46,256 bases of DNA, from positions 1 through 46,256 of IMG/VR virus record IMGVR_UViG_3300035670_000370; one strand, written 5' to 3'. This DNA comes from a virus. The translations under genes were made by a program, and so were the position numbers. This document shows, one piece after another, positions 6,465-13,100 of this stretch; positions within the stretch are counted from its first letter, which is position 1, and every line of letters begins with the position of its first letter. The notes below the pieces were generated by a model. It saw only the letters and a list, made by a program, of their open reading frames with translations, had not been told where the DNA came from and searched no databases.

Positions 6465-6488
6465 GGTCAGGAGGTGGTGCTCCTGGCC
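6465..6488. other. Strong inverted repeat between divergent genes
   Basis: Nine-pair stem GGTCAGGAG / CTCCTGGCC with a six-base loop, in the gap 6429-6558 between divergently oriented genes. No T-run follows on either strand, so an operator or leader hairpin is more likely than a terminator. Confidence 0.5.
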
Positions 6489-6558
6489 CTCTTCTGTTTT
6501 CGCAGCACCTAAAAATTGATTTCTGCGTGGTAAAAATAAGAAGAGATTAAAAGCAAGT

Positions 6559-6729
6559 GTGATCGACCAAACAAACCGTCAGATCCAACAAAAGAATTTG
6601 ATTTGGGCTACAGCAGTTGAATCAACGCTTCAATCACGAGAAGATCCGCTTCTGGTATACGAACGACTTCTTAGAAAATATAACGAAGGGCTTCCTGTTG
6701 TTGATTACAATGCTGCTACCGCTGAATAG
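6559..6729 (+). CDS. Small hypothetical protein (56 aa)
   Basis: GTG start preceded by AAGAAGAG about 11 bases upstream. It reads MIDQTNRQIQQKNLIWATAV, then VYERLLRKYNEGLPVVDYNA. A coherent helical protein, first of two plus-strand genes inside the minus-strand block. The base composition resembles the plus-strand virion genes more than the left block, so it may be a displaced late gene. Family not recognised. Confidence 0.6.
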   Translation: MIDQTNRQIQQKNLIWATAVESTLQSREDPLLVYERLLRKYNEGLPVVDYNAATAE

Positions 6730-6756
6730 TTATTCTTGTTGTTGTTGTTGCTTAGG

Positions 6757-6774
6757 TTAAAATAAGAGACAAGG
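6757..6774 (+). promoter_or_regulatory. Candidate phage promoter, TAAAATAAGAGACAA type
   Basis: TTAAAATAAGAGACAAGG lies about 20-35 bases before the ATG at 6795. A close match (TATAAAATAAAAGACAAAG) stands before the gene at 23748. The AT-rich left half could be a -10 or a T4-like late box. Two copies at gene starts make a regulatory role plausible. Confidence 0.4.
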
Positions 6775-6794
6775 TAGTTATTCTGTTAACTGTT

Positions 6795-7523
6795 ATGGGT
6801 GCCAGTCCTGAAGGCAGAAACGTAGGCCAAGTGCTGAGCAGGAGTGAGGCCAGGCGCCTTTCTCGTGAGACGGGTAGGTCGGTTGCTGACATCTCTAATC
6901 GTGCAAGCGAGCGTGGCGTTGGTATTGGATCTGCCCTTGGCAATCAGCTCGGTCGAGCCATGGCTAGTCCTTACGGGCAAGATGCACGGCGAATGGGTAT
7001 TGGCTATTCTGACGATCCCAAGTCGCGTGCTGCTTTAGAAGGTCTGCGTGGTCTGCAAATGCAGAAAGGCCAGGCGTATTACGGTAGCACTACGACTACG
7101 ACTCCAGGATCTATGACTGGATTTAAAGACAGCCGTAGCTATACTCCAGGCACTACGACAACCACTCCTATTGTGTTGCCGCGTGGTTTTGCGCAGCCTC
7201 AACGTGGTATGTCAGAGGGAGCATCTAGTGGTATGCGCCAAGCTGTAGTTCCGCCGCCGCCAAACCTCCGGCGTAGTGACATGGGATTCTACACTAATGA
7301 AGCTCTGGAGAGGCGCTACACTGATGCCGCTGCTAACGCCACACGACGGGCAGACATTTTTGATGCACGTTCCAAACGGGACACTAATCAAAAGACCGGA
7401 GCAGTTAAACCGCGTGACGTTATGATGCGTCAACAAGCGCGTGCAGAGGATCTAAGGCAGAAGGCTGAAGCGTATACGAGAGGTGCTGAGCAGATGCGTG
7501 CTCGGATGTCTCCGGCTATGTAA
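6795..7523 (+). CDS. Hypothetical protein, possibly virion-associated (242 aa)
   Basis: N-terminus SRSEARRLSRETGRSVADIS then GVGIGSALGNQLGRA resembles the start of repeated small domains in cyanophage structural proteins (from memory). The middle is Thr-rich (TTTTTPG, TTTTTPIVL) and disordered; the C-terminus is an Arg/Ala/Gln-rich helix (RQQARAEDLRQKAEAYTRG). Its composition matches the Gly/Ala/Gln-rich proteins at 20-25 kb, so an internal virion protein is a reasonable inference. Confidence 0.6.
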   Translation: MGASPEGRNVGQVLSRSEARRLSRETGRSVADISNRASERGVGIGSALGNQLGRAMASPYGQDARRMGIGYSDDPKSRAALEGLRGLQMQKGQAYYGSTTTTTPGSMTGFKDSRSYTPGTTTTTPIVLPRGFAQPQRGMSEGASSGMRQAVVPPPPNLRRSDMGFYTNEALERRYTDAAANATRRADIFDARSKRDTNQKTGAVKPRDVMMRQQARAEDLRQKAEAYTRGAEQMRARMSPAM

Positions 7524-7551
7524 AGCCACTTGGTTTTATCAGGGCGATGAG

Positions 7552-7779
7552 TCAGCTCGTCTTATCGCCCCGATTTGCGCTTTTACTACGCATCCGTAGA
7601 TTACTGGGATGACCGTTGAGTGGGTTGCCGTCGCGGTGATCGACGTCTTTTCCATCTCCTTTTCGCGCTGATCCATTTTTCTCCATGTAGCGACGAGCTT
7701 TTACACGTGCTGCACGGCGTTTAATTTGGTCAGGCTTTCCGTGATATTCGTCATATTCTTTTCTGTAGTCTCTTGACAT
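7552..7779 (-). CDS. HNH endonuclease-like protein (75 aa)
   Basis: A compact basic protein with KGDGKDVDHRDGNPLNGHPS and NLRMRSKSANRG, the core of HNH nucleases (DH + D/N-rich loop + N). Many tailed phages carry such free-standing small HNH proteins, some near packaging genes, others as homing enzymes. The second metal-binding His is replaced by the Asn-type arrangement (PSNLR) usual for this subgroup. Convergent with the gene ending at 7523; a 7-bp inverted repeat (GGGCGAT/ATCGCCC) spans the junction. Confidence 0.8.
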   Translation of the reverse strand: MSRDYRKEYDEYHGKPDQIKRRAARVKARRYMEKNGSARKGDGKDVDHRDGNPLNGHPSNLRMRSKSANRGDKTS

Positions 7780-7848
7780 TTGAATTCTCTTTTTTGTGTA
7801 ATTTTATTTGTAGACCTTTGCCTGTTTGTCTACTTGAGTACATTTAAT

Positions 7849-7854
7849 ATTATA
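7849..7854 (-). promoter_or_regulatory. Possible -10 box (TATAAT) for the HNH gene
   Basis: TATAAT on the minus strand, about 70 bases upstream of the HNH start, in an AT-rich stretch. A GTAGAC/GTCTAC hairpin lies between box and gene. No -35 recognised. Confidence 0.35.
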
Positions 7855-7866
7855 AAATAAAACTAT

Positions 7867-8064
7867 TTAGTCATGACGGACCATATCTTTACGGTATTCA
7901 TTAAGGCCACGATAAAAACAGTCCCTGATAAAGAGACCCAGGTTTGTATTTGCTGGCACCAAGCCGTGTTCACGCACTGAATCCATTAATGCTGCGGTCT
8001 CTAAACGCTCCTCGTTGGTCATCTCAATACTGAAGAAATGCCGGGTGGCTTTGTTCAGGTCCAT
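7867..8064 (-). CDS. Small helical protein (65 aa)
   Basis: MDLNKATRHFFSIEMTNEER, then LETAALMDSVREHGLVPANT and LGLFIRDCFYRGLNEYRKDM. A single helical domain; the pattern of helix-turn-helix is possible but not convincing. It lies downstream of the RHH gene and could form a regulator pair with it (inference). Its leader contains an inverted repeat (8077-8112). Confidence 0.6.
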   Translation of the reverse strand: MDLNKATRHFFSIEMTNEERLETAALMDSVREHGLVPANTNLGLFIRDCFYRGLNEYRKDMVRHD

Positions 8065-8076
8065 GATTTTATTGAT

Positions 8077-8112
8077 GGCTGATATTATTCTACTCCTGAA
8101 CAGATATCAGCC
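8077..8112. other. Inverted repeat between the RHH gene and the downstream gene
   Basis: Perfect 9-base arms GGCTGATAT / ATATCAGCC, 18 bases apart. On the minus-strand RNA an AGGAG lies in the loop. Candidate operator for the neighbouring RHH protein or an RNA hairpin. Confidence 0.45.
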
Positions 8113-8140
8113 AATGTATTCTAGACGTCTTAATTAAATC

Positions 8141-8395
8141 TTAACCGCGCTCTTTTTCAAACAAGATAAAGCGCTTCACTTCATTATCTTTTGCCTGGAG
8201 CATATCCCCAATTAGTTTTAACTTCTTTTCCGCAGATAGAGCACGGTTACTCCAAAACACAAGATGTCGATTGGTCTTGTCTAGTTCTGTCTCCAGTGCT
8301 GTCTGGAATAATGCAGATGGACTGATGTCCAGTTCGGATGATTGCCAACGTTCGTACAGTGCTTCAGGAACGCTAACACTCAAAACTCGTGCCAT
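8141..8395 (-). CDS. Ribbon-helix-helix DNA-binding protein
   Basis: 84 residues from ATG 8395. The N-terminus MARVLSVSVPEALYERW then SPSALFQTALETEL is a typical ribbon-helix-helix (CopG/Arc-type) domain: one beta strand (VLSVSV) followed by two helices. The remainder is a charged helix likely to be a coiled coil. Such proteins are dimeric repressors that bind inverted or direct repeats, often their own promoters; a 15-bp hairpin lies directly before its start. A longer frame to 8437 is open but includes that hairpin. Confidence 0.75.
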   Translation of the reverse strand: MARVLSVSVPEALYERWQSSELDISPSALFQTALETELDKTNRHLVFWSNRALSAEKKLKLIGDMLQAKDNEVKRFILFEKERG

Positions 8396-8401
8396 AACTA
8401 A

Positions 8402-8434
8402 AGAGTCGTGATACCCATAGGATACCACGACTCT
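8402..8434 (-). promoter_or_regulatory. Long hairpin or operator directly before the RHH gene
   Basis: On the minus-strand RNA 15 consecutive pairs form (two are G-U) with a 3-base loop, ending 6 bases before the start codon. The outer 9 pairs AGAGTCGTG / CACGACTCT are perfect in DNA. It could hide the ribosome site, terminate upstream transcription, or be the operator of the RHH protein. Confidence 0.55.
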
Positions 8435-8449
8435 CAAAGTTAATAAGTT

Positions 8450-8650
8450 TTAAATGGACGGTGCAACTCTGACCGAGATTTCCTGTGTGGCGATGACTGG
8501 GTTTGGTTCACTGACCACTAGGTTGTTTGTGATCGCTCGGATTGCATTTGCAAACTCTTCGGCCGAATCAATATCCGGGAAAGCCGGAGCAAATGTACCA
8601 ATGTCTTCGTTGTAAACGAACACAACGTAGCTCGTGATCGGTAGTTTCAT
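8450..8650 (-). CDS. Hypothetical protein (66 aa)
   Basis: Start placed at ATG 8650 (MKLPITSYVVFVYNEDIGTF); an open frame continues upstream to 8803 but that part overlaps another gene and a palindrome. The sequence PAFPDIDSAEEFANAIRAI resembles HicB-like or small alpha/beta proteins in which 'FPDxxxxxExA' follows two strands, but no HicA partner is seen, so this stays a hint. Ends with a beta strand EISVRV. Confidence 0.55.
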   Translation of the reverse strand: MKLPITSYVVFVYNEDIGTFAPAFPDIDSAEEFANAIRAITNNLVVSEPNPVIATQEISVRVAPSI

Positions 8651-8702
8651 GAGGTTGGTTGACCCGGCACAGCTTAGCAGGTTTTCGTCCGTCGCGTTGC
8701 CG

Positions 8703-8720
8703 CTTGAGTACGTACTCAAG
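8703..8720. promoter_or_regulatory. Perfect 18-base palindrome
   Basis: CTTGAGTACGTACTCAAG is identical on both strands. It lies in the 76-base gap between genes 8727-8906 and 8450-8650, where an operator would be expected. It is one of three inverted repeats around the RHH gene. Confidence 0.5.
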
Positions 8721-8726
8721 TTGAGA

Positions 8727-8906
8727 CTAAGTTGGGAGTACGAAGGGGCCGCTTTTGAAGTACAGCTCTGGGTTCTCTTGGATTGCACGGTCGGCTTCGT
8801 CACAATCTGTGACTTTGATCACTTCACTGCGTCCGCTTGGGGTCTGACACAGTACGGCCCAGGCCAAACGTACGGGTGTTGGCGTGGTCTTGCTGTTTGC
8901 TGTCAT
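8727..8906 (-). CDS. Small hypothetical protein (59 aa)
   Basis: MTANSKTTPTPVRLAWAVLC, then SGRSEVIKVTDCDEADRAIQ, ending FKSGPFVLPT. It has an alpha/beta pattern and regular codon use; the open frame is bounded by a clear ATG and TAG. No family recognised. The stretch 8907-8977 upstream of it holds no gene. Confidence 0.6.
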   Translation of the reverse strand: MTANSKTTPTPVRLAWAVLCQTPSGRSEVIKVTDCDEADRAIQENPELYFKSGPFVLPT

Positions 8907-8977
8907 TGTTGGTATTTCCTATCGCGTACTTCATTTTGCGAGACATAAATCTACACCAGTACGAAGCTCTGCACAAT

Positions 8978-9025
8978 AAAAAACCACTGCTACAACTGGG
9001 ATTTGGCAACCCAGAGTAGCAGTGG
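8978..9025 (-). terminator. Intrinsic terminator (minus strand)
   Basis: Perfect 10-base arms CCACTGCTAC / GTAGCAGTGG enclose a second stem CTGGG/CCCAG, followed on the minus strand by TTTTTT. It ends the transcript of the gene at 9074-9262. Confidence 0.85.
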
Positions 9026-9073
9026 ACGGTGCGTTGAAAGGAGAATAAAAGATTAAATTCTCTATTCCGTGAC

Positions 9074-9262
9074 TCAAACCCAAAGGTCGTCGTCGTTCAG
9101 CCAGTTGTCCTTGACAGTTAGGTCGTTCTGACGCTGTGCTTGCTGATTCAAGATGAACAACCCGAACATTTGTTCTAGCCTGCTGGGGTTGTTGATCTGT
9201 GATTGAGCCGCTTGGTTTTCAAGCATGTTACGGATTTGGTTCCGTGGGGTGAACATGGCCAT
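9074..9262 (-). CDS. Hypothetical protein (62 aa)
   Basis: MAMFTPRNQIRNMLENQAAQ, LEQMFGLFILNQQAQRQNDL, ending with DDDLWV. A Gln/Asn-rich helical protein. Followed by a strong terminator, so it is the last gene of its transcript. Its 5' side is the AC-rich leader type (CACACACCACC before ATG). Function unknown. Confidence 0.65.
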   Translation of the reverse strand: MAMFTPRNQIRNMLENQAAQSQINNPSRLEQMFGLFILNQQAQRQNDLTVKDNWLNDDDLWV

Positions 9263-9311
9263 GGTGGTGTGTGCTATGGATTTTGTGGCGTTGCCACGTC
9301 CATAGTGTACC

Positions 9312-9455
9312 TCATTTTGAGCGCAAGCGCACGATGGGATGGCCGTTCAAAGTATCCCAAAACACTGCCTTGAGCCAGAGCGGGCGCTGCCTTACTGACT
9401 CACCACTTCGCAGTAGAGCGTACCAAAGCTCTACTGCTGCAAAGAAGTTGTCCAC
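9312..9455 (-). CDS. Possible small protein (47 aa)
   Basis: GTG at 9455 directly after three in-frame TAG codons; reads VDNFFAAVELWYALLRSGES, then PLWLKAVFWDTLNGHPIVRL. The composition (Trp, Leu, charged) looks like a real helical protein, and the gap would otherwise be about 210 bases. There is no ribosome site. A perfect 10-base inverted repeat (GCAGTAGAGC / GCTCTACTGC, 9410-9437) lies within it and could instead be the functional element. Confidence 0.4.
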   Translation of the reverse strand: MDNFFAAVELWYALLRSGESVRQRPLWLKAVFWDTLNGHPIVRLRSK

Positions 9456-9473
9456 TGACTACTACTACTGGGT

Positions 9474-9821
9474 TTAGGCGACCCAGGGCGTTCCATTAGC
9501 GCTGGTCGGATGTAGTTTTTGCTGAACTTGGTCTGCAAGAGTGGCTTCAATCTCAACTACTTTCTGTTCACCAAAATAATTCTTCACCCAGCCAATGACA
9601 ATTTCTTTTGTCAAGTCAGGATACGGGATGAAGCCAGATTCCGGAGCCTCTAGGCCAATAGAACCGTAAGCACTCGCTTGTTCACCTTCTTCGAAATGTG
9701 TGACAGTGTAGTGAACTGTATAAACAATGCCGTCACTGATGTGACGTTCCATGTTGACAATGTTCCAGACAGTAAAAGGAAAATCGATCCCTGGCACTGG
9801 GGCAGTTACGGCTTCGGGCAT
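9474..9821 (-). CDS. Conserved phage protein, DUF7936-like (115 aa)
   Basis: Core VWNIVNMERHISDGIVYTVH then YTVTHFEEG, AYGSIGLEAPE and IVIGWVKNYFGEQKVVEIEA, ending TPWV. This arrangement (beta strands with NMER and VxTVHYxVT, then a helical 'VxWVKxxxGxxxVxxIEAxL') matches a family frequent in marine phages, as I recall it. The role is unknown; it is thought of as a non-enzymatic small protein. Confidence 0.75.
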   Translation of the reverse strand: MPEAVTAPVPGIDFPFTVWNIVNMERHISDGIVYTVHYTVTHFEEGEQASAYGSIGLEAPESGFIPYPDLTKEIVIGWVKNYFGEQKVVEIEATLADQVQQKLHPTSANGTPWVA

Positions 9822-9869
9822 GACAGAAGAATTTTAGTTAATTGTACAGTCGTTTATCTTTGTTAAGGT

Positions 9870-10142
9870 TCAGTCAGCATCGTAGCTATCGTCGACAAAA
9901 GTCAGGTACTCAGAAATCTTTGGCGATACGGGCTCAAACTTAGACTGGATCTTTACAAGCATCTCTAATGTCCAATCCAACGCCAACTCCTGCTCGCCAT
10001 CAATGGTATCGAGGAAGATCGGTTCCTCCAGAAGATCATCAATAACACTGATCACGTCTGACAAGCTTTTAAAAATAGCTTTCGTTTTCTTGTCAACAGC
10101 ATCTTTGCTCATGGTACGGATGGCGTGCGTGTAGAGGTTCAT
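9870..10142 (-). CDS. Hypothetical helical protein (90 aa)
   Basis: Starts MNLYTHAIRTMSKDAVDKKT; the second Met (10112) is an equally possible start. Residues 20-80 are amphipathic helices with acidic patches (DVISVIDDLLEEPIFLDTID), ending DDSYDAD. Neither start has a good ribosome site. No family recognised. Confidence 0.6.
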   Translation of the reverse strand: MNLYTHAIRTMSKDAVDKKTKAIFKSLSDVISVIDDLLEEPIFLDTIDGEQELALDWTLEMLVKIQSKFEPVSPKISEYLTFVDDSYDAD

Positions 10143-10158
10143 CGCAGTTTAACGGGTG

Positions 10159-10485
10159 TCAGTGCTTGTCGCCATTATCCGACCACGGGGCCTTGATTTG
10201 CAAGGTGCCACCCAGCAGCTCCTGAGCCTTGGAGCCGTCCGGTTCGTGTTCGATGATGATCGGCTTGACGTATTTCTGTTCATGTTCATATTGCAGCGCA
10301 TCCTGGATCTCCGCCACTTGGCGATCCACACTCTTCATCGTACGCTCCGTTTTCCACTCCACCCAGTCTGGGAAGCAGTGGCGCCTGATCAGGAGCACCC
10401 ACTTATTCAGTTCCCAGCGCGGGTCCTGGTTGATCAGTAGGTTCGTTATTTCATACGCGACAGCGTACCAGATGTTGTAGGACAC
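10159..10485 (-). CDS. Hypothetical protein (108 aa)
   Basis: MSYNIWYAVAYEITNLLINQ, a Trp-rich middle (WVLLIRRHCFPDWVEWKTER), then a helix AEIQDALQYEHEQKYVKPII and ending KAPWSDNGDKH. Coding potential is good in this frame. No known domain recognised; neighbours are also unknown. Confidence 0.6.
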   Translation of the reverse strand: MSYNIWYAVAYEITNLLINQDPRWELNKWVLLIRRHCFPDWVEWKTERTMKSVDRQVAEIQDALQYEHEQKYVKPIIIEHEPDGSKAQELLGGTLQIKAPWSDNGDKH

Positions 10486-10525
10486 GTTACATTCCGCTTT
10501 CCAATAATCATCCTATGGGCAACCA

Positions 10526-10900
10526 TCATTCGTCGTTATTGACAATTTGGAGTTGGATGCCATCTCGTGTCTCTACCAAACGAATACAGCCTCCTGCTGC
10601 GTCTTCTCCAAGGGGTTCAGATAGGAGATACTGAATGATATTATCCACTTCTTCTACCCCTGGTAGGTTCGTAGCGGTGTAGTGATATCCCTCATCTGTA
10701 ATAAATGTGGCGGCGAATCCCATTCCAGCATTGTCTGCAGCCTCCCGCATCTGAGCGAAGGAGTGCATCACTTTGAGGTGCTGCGGGCTAACACACTGTT
10801 CGCTACTCCAACGTTTCTCTGGATCTAACATCTGATACAGATTGTAAAGAGATTGTTCAACTAAGACGTTGTTGTGATGACGGAAGATTTGGAAGATCAT
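10526..10900 (-). CDS. Hypothetical protein (124 aa)
   Basis: The N-terminal half is helical (VEQSLYNLYQMLDPEKRW, HLKVMHSFAQMREAADNA). The C-terminal half is beta-rich (GMGFAATFITDEGYHYTA, CIRLVETRDGIQLQIV). Fold unknown. The gap downstream (10901-10997 lies upstream in transcription) holds no gene, only a weak hairpin near the next gene's stop. Confidence 0.6.
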   Translation of the reverse strand: MIFQIFRHHNNVLVEQSLYNLYQMLDPEKRWSSEQCVSPQHLKVMHSFAQMREAADNAGMGFAATFITDEGYHYTATNLPGVEEVDNIIQYLLSEPLGEDAAGGCIRLVETRDGIQLQIVNNDE

Positions 10901-10997
10901 GGCGAGTTGTCAGTGAGTGGTGACGGTGTGTTAAGAGATACAAAGCTTGGCGCGAGACGTAGACAGAATGAAGGGGTGAGTATTTCTACTTAGCCCC

Positions 10998-11189
10998 TCA
11001 TGACTGAGCTTCCGTTTGATTTGAACCTGTGGCTGTTCTGCTGTTTCTGTGCTGGCTGTCTGTATCAGTATTGGAAGATGGATCTTTGAGAACGTCGGAG
11101 GGGTTATTGCGATCCGTTCTCAATAACCCCCAGTTACGTTCGAACTCATCCATCCACTCTTCGCTCATCATGTCGACTGGTTCGTTCAT
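10998..11189 (-). CDS. Small hydrophilic protein (63 aa)
   Basis: MNEPVDMMSEEWMDEFERNW then LLRTDRNNPSDVLKDP and a Ser/Thr/Gln-rich disordered tail. The ATG overlaps the TGA of the membrane-protein gene (ATGA), so translation is coupled. The sequence around the stop can form a hairpin (AGGGG/CCCCT). Function unknown. Confidence 0.6.
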   Translation of the reverse strand: MNEPVDMMSEEWMDEFERNWGLLRTDRNNPSDVLKDPSSNTDTDSQHRNSRTATGSNQTEAQS

Positions 11190-11413
11190 CGTTTTTGTCC
11201 GTTCTTAATTGCATCCAGGAGTAACGTTAAAATCCAACCAAGCACCAAACCCTGGGGCAGCGTCAAGTTGAAGGCGTAGACGAAGCTGTAGCCGTACACA
11301 GCCGTACATGTGAGCAACCCTAGGACCGCTCCAATGAGACGTGCAATCTGACGCTTCATCGTCGGTGGCTCCATCCCGAGCACTTTGTACAGACGTTCTT
11401 CTTCAGGGGTCAT
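11186..11413 (-). CDS. Two-span membrane protein (75 aa)
   Basis: Start at ATG 11413 (MTPEEERLYKVLGMEPPTMK), 4 bases after the stop of the gene before. Two hydrophobic segments, LIGAVLGLLTCTAVYGYSFV and LPQGLVLGWILTLLLDAI, with a basic C-terminus (KNGQKR). Two-TM topology with a charged tail is compatible with a small holin-like or membrane-modifying protein, but no lysis partner is adjacent, so function is open. Confidence 0.7.
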   Translation of the reverse strand: MTPEEERLYKVLGMEPPTMKRQIARLIGAVLGLLTCTAVYGYSFVYAFNLTLPQGLVLGWILTLLLDAIKNGQKR

Positions 11414-11417
11414 GGTC

Positions 11418-11585
11418 TCAGTTGTAGATGATTCGGAACGGGCGACGCTGTTCATTGAGCGCCAGTATCGCCAACCGGAAGTCCGGACTGGAGGTGTCAA
11501 AGCCGATGAGCTGATGACGACCGGCTGCGTAGTATGATAGCCAGACTGTCTTGGGTTGCAACCCTGTTGGTGTGTCGGTGTACAT
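11418..11585 (-). CDS. Small hypothetical protein (55 aa)
   Basis: Start at ATG 11585: MYTDTPTGLQPKTVWLSYYA, then IGFDTSSPDFRLAILALNEQ, ending RRPFRIIYN. The upstream extension of the frame (to 11720) is Thr/Pro-rich and probably not translated. Its leader is AC-rich (CACACCACACCCACC before ATG), as for several other genes in this block. Confidence 0.6.
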   Translation of the reverse strand: MYTDTPTGLQPKTVWLSYYAAGRHQLIGFDTSSPDFRLAILALNEQRRPFRIIYN

Positions 11586-11732
11586 GGTGGGTGTGGTGTG
11601 TGATGGTGATATTGGGATATATTGGCTGTTTGGACGTGGCGGGTAATACTTGGTAGGGTAATACTTCTGTACTAAACTCCTGCTTCTCAGTGTTACGGCG
11701 CGAACTACGGGATGTTCCAAGGTCTGATACTG

Positions 11733-11740
11733 TATAAATA
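11733..11740 (+). promoter_or_regulatory. T4-like late promoter box TATAAATA
   Basis: TATAAATA on the plus strand stands 16 bases before the ATG of the small plus-strand gene at 11757. This octamer is the classical late promoter of T4-like phages; here it is a lone match in an otherwise minus-strand area. Confidence 0.5.
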
Positions 11741-11756
11741 GTTACAGAATCCACCC

Positions 11757-11897
11757 ATGAAAGCCGCGTTCATCACCTACCTCGCTGCAAATCAGAAGTC
11801 TCAGAAGCGTTCCGCTAAGCAGAATGCCTTTGCTATCGCCCAGACCGCCAAAGAAGGTCGCGATCTGAATGAATCTGCTCTGGTGAATGCTCGTTGA
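11757..11897 (+). CDS. Small basic protein on the opposite strand (46 aa)
   Basis: MKAAFITYLAANQKSQKRSA then KQNAFAIAQTAKEGRDLNES, ending ALVNAR. The composition is Lys/Arg/Gln/Ala-rich. It has an ATG and a late-promoter-like box, and no better minus-strand frame occupies its first half. Its last 65 bases overlap the 3' end of the minus-strand winged-helix gene (convergent). Possibly an internal head or DNA-binding protein (inference from charge only). Confidence 0.6.
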   Translation: MKAAFITYLAANQKSQKRSAKQNAFAIAQTAKEGRDLNESALVNAR

Positions 11898-12126
11898 CTG
11901 CTTTTTCCGGACTGCGCATCACCCAACCTGTGTAATAGAACGCAGATCCTCTATCAACAACAATAAGATTCATCTCCTCTAACCTCTGAAGTGCTTTCAT
12001 GTACTGAGTGAGACGTGAACTTTGTGAAGGATTCGGCGGAACATAGCAAGGTTCATCTGGAGTCTTCTCTTGATGATTCAAGAAGTGGAGGTAGAGATTC
12101 CGCTGGGTGCTTGTGAGTGCTCGCAT
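11833..12126 (-). CDS. Winged-helix DNA-binding protein (97 aa)
   Basis: Start at ATG 12126 (MRALTSTQRNLYLHFLNHQE). The pattern of a helix (TQRNLYLHFLNHQ), a recognition helix (RLTQYMKALQRLEEMNLIVV) and a wing (DRGSAFYYTGWV) is that of small winged-helix regulators. The C-terminal 30 residues are polar and overlap the plus-strand gene at 11757-11897 in antisense. Probably a transcription regulator; target unknown. Confidence 0.65.
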   Translation of the reverse strand: MRALTSTQRNLYLHFLNHQEKTPDEPCYVPPNPSQSSRLTQYMKALQRLEEMNLIVVDRGSAFYYTGWVMRSPEKAVNEHSPEQIHSDRDLLWRSGR

Positions 12127-12202
12127 GATGCCAGTTGGTTTGTAGAGGAGGGGCTGCACTGACCCCTCCGTTCAATCCGGAAGTAAATACTTCCACTTAT
12201 CT

Positions 12203-12655
12203 TCAAAAGGGTGCGTCCTCCTCTGTCTGCAGTGACACTCGCTCCCGTGGGATCGAACCCTTATTGTTGTTGAGGTGTGATGCGGCTGCATGCATGAAGG
12301 CAGTTTCGAAGTCGCGCATCGGATCGATGTCACCGATCAGCTTCAGCATCTGCACCAACTGTTTCGATGCACCGACCTGAGCATTGATGTTCCCCGCTTC
12401 GCGAGCATCCATCCTGTCCGCCTGGAGCGACGCAAAGGTCTGTGCAAAGAGGAACGCCCTGTCGTGCACTGGTACAGCATCTTTCGCTAGCTGCTCCCCT
12501 TGCGCCACGTAGGTCCTGGCCTGGCGAGAGGAGACGTTGTACTTGGTGACCAGCTTACGGACCACGACTCGGCCCGGCCAGCCCTCAGCCAATAGATCGG
12601 CTGCTTCTTCGCAACGGTTCTCAAACTCTTCTTTGGTGCTGCGTGTGTTTGCCAT
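12203..12655 (-). CDS. HTH protein, terminase-small-subunit-like (150 aa)
   Basis: N-terminal HTH: EEAADLLAEGWPGRVVVRKL then VTKYNVSSRQARTYVAQGEQ. Next come a helical linker with FAQTFASLQADRMDAREAG and ASKQLVQMLKLIGDID. HTH followed by 'A..aLk...ki.Gl' is how terminase small subunits and related phage HTH proteins look. It is far from terL on the other strand, so a regulator role is at least as likely. The leader contains a (CA)10 run and AC-rich stretch. Confidence 0.65.
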   Translation of the reverse strand: MANTRSTKEEFENRCEEAADLLAEGWPGRVVVRKLVTKYNVSSRQARTYVAQGEQLAKDAVPVHDRAFLFAQTFASLQADRMDAREAGNINAQVGASKQLVQMLKLIGDIDPMRDFETAFMHAAASHLNNNKGSIPRERVSLQTEEDAPF

Positions 12656-12674
12656 TGTGGTGTTTGTGGTGATG

Positions 12675-12694
12675 GTGTGTGTGTGTGTGTGTGT
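12675..12694. repeat. (GT)10 microsatellite in the leader of the HTH gene
   Basis: Ten perfect GT units (CA on the transcript), 20 bases upstream of the gene at 12655, next to a GTAGCA/TGCTAC hairpin. Dinucleotide runs of this length can vary in copy number. Confidence 0.9.
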
Positions 12695-12773
12695 AGCAGA
12701 TTGCTACATCTATTAGATATAGGCTTGCCGTGGTGGCGGGCAAGTTCTCGTCAAATCTTGTCGTCTGCCACGA

Positions 12774-13100
12774 CTAGAAGAAGAGGCGACCACCTTTGTT
12801 CGGCTTGTCACCGTGATCAGATTCAAGCTCTAGGGGAGCTGGCTTCCACTCTTGATTGAGGAACAGTTTGTAGTCCTCGATCAGCTGCACCAGTTGGTGC
12901 TGTGTTGAGCCCTTAAAGGTTCGCCCTGGTGGTAGAGCCGATTTGCGGATGAAGGCCTTGGCGCGGATCGGAGCGACCTCTGGTGCTACGTCGATGTAGG
13001 ACATGCCTTTACGATTACCTTCATTCTCGAGGATTGCTATGACCTCGAGATCTCCTTTTGATGTGACGTTGAACTGTTCAACGTAGATGATTGCGTGCAT
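12774..13100 (-). CDS. Hypothetical protein (108 aa)
   Basis: Start at ATG 13100 (MHAIIYVEQFNVTSKGDLEV); the frame is open further upstream but overlaps another gene. A beta-rich first half (IAILENEGNRKGMSYIDVAP) and a helix STQHQLVQLIEDYKLFLNQE, ending with a basic Gly-rich tail (KPNKGGRLFF). It overlaps the gene before by 23 bases. Function unknown. Confidence 0.65.
   Translation of the reverse strand: MHAIIYVEQFNVTSKGDLEVIAILENEGNRKGMSYIDVAPEVAPIRAKAFIRKSALPPGRTFKGSTQHQLVQLIEDYKLFLNQEWKPAPLELESDHGDKPNKGGRLFF

Noticed and set aside
8824-9019. Overlapping frames on both strands near 8.9-9.0 kb
   Set aside because: They run through a strong terminator hairpin and have no ribosome site; treated as non-coding.
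12203-12655. Definite assignment as terminase small subunit
   Set aside because: The HTH-plus-helix layout fits, but the gene is 16 kb from terL on the opposite strand and the gene at 28163 is better placed. Kept as TerS-like HTH only.
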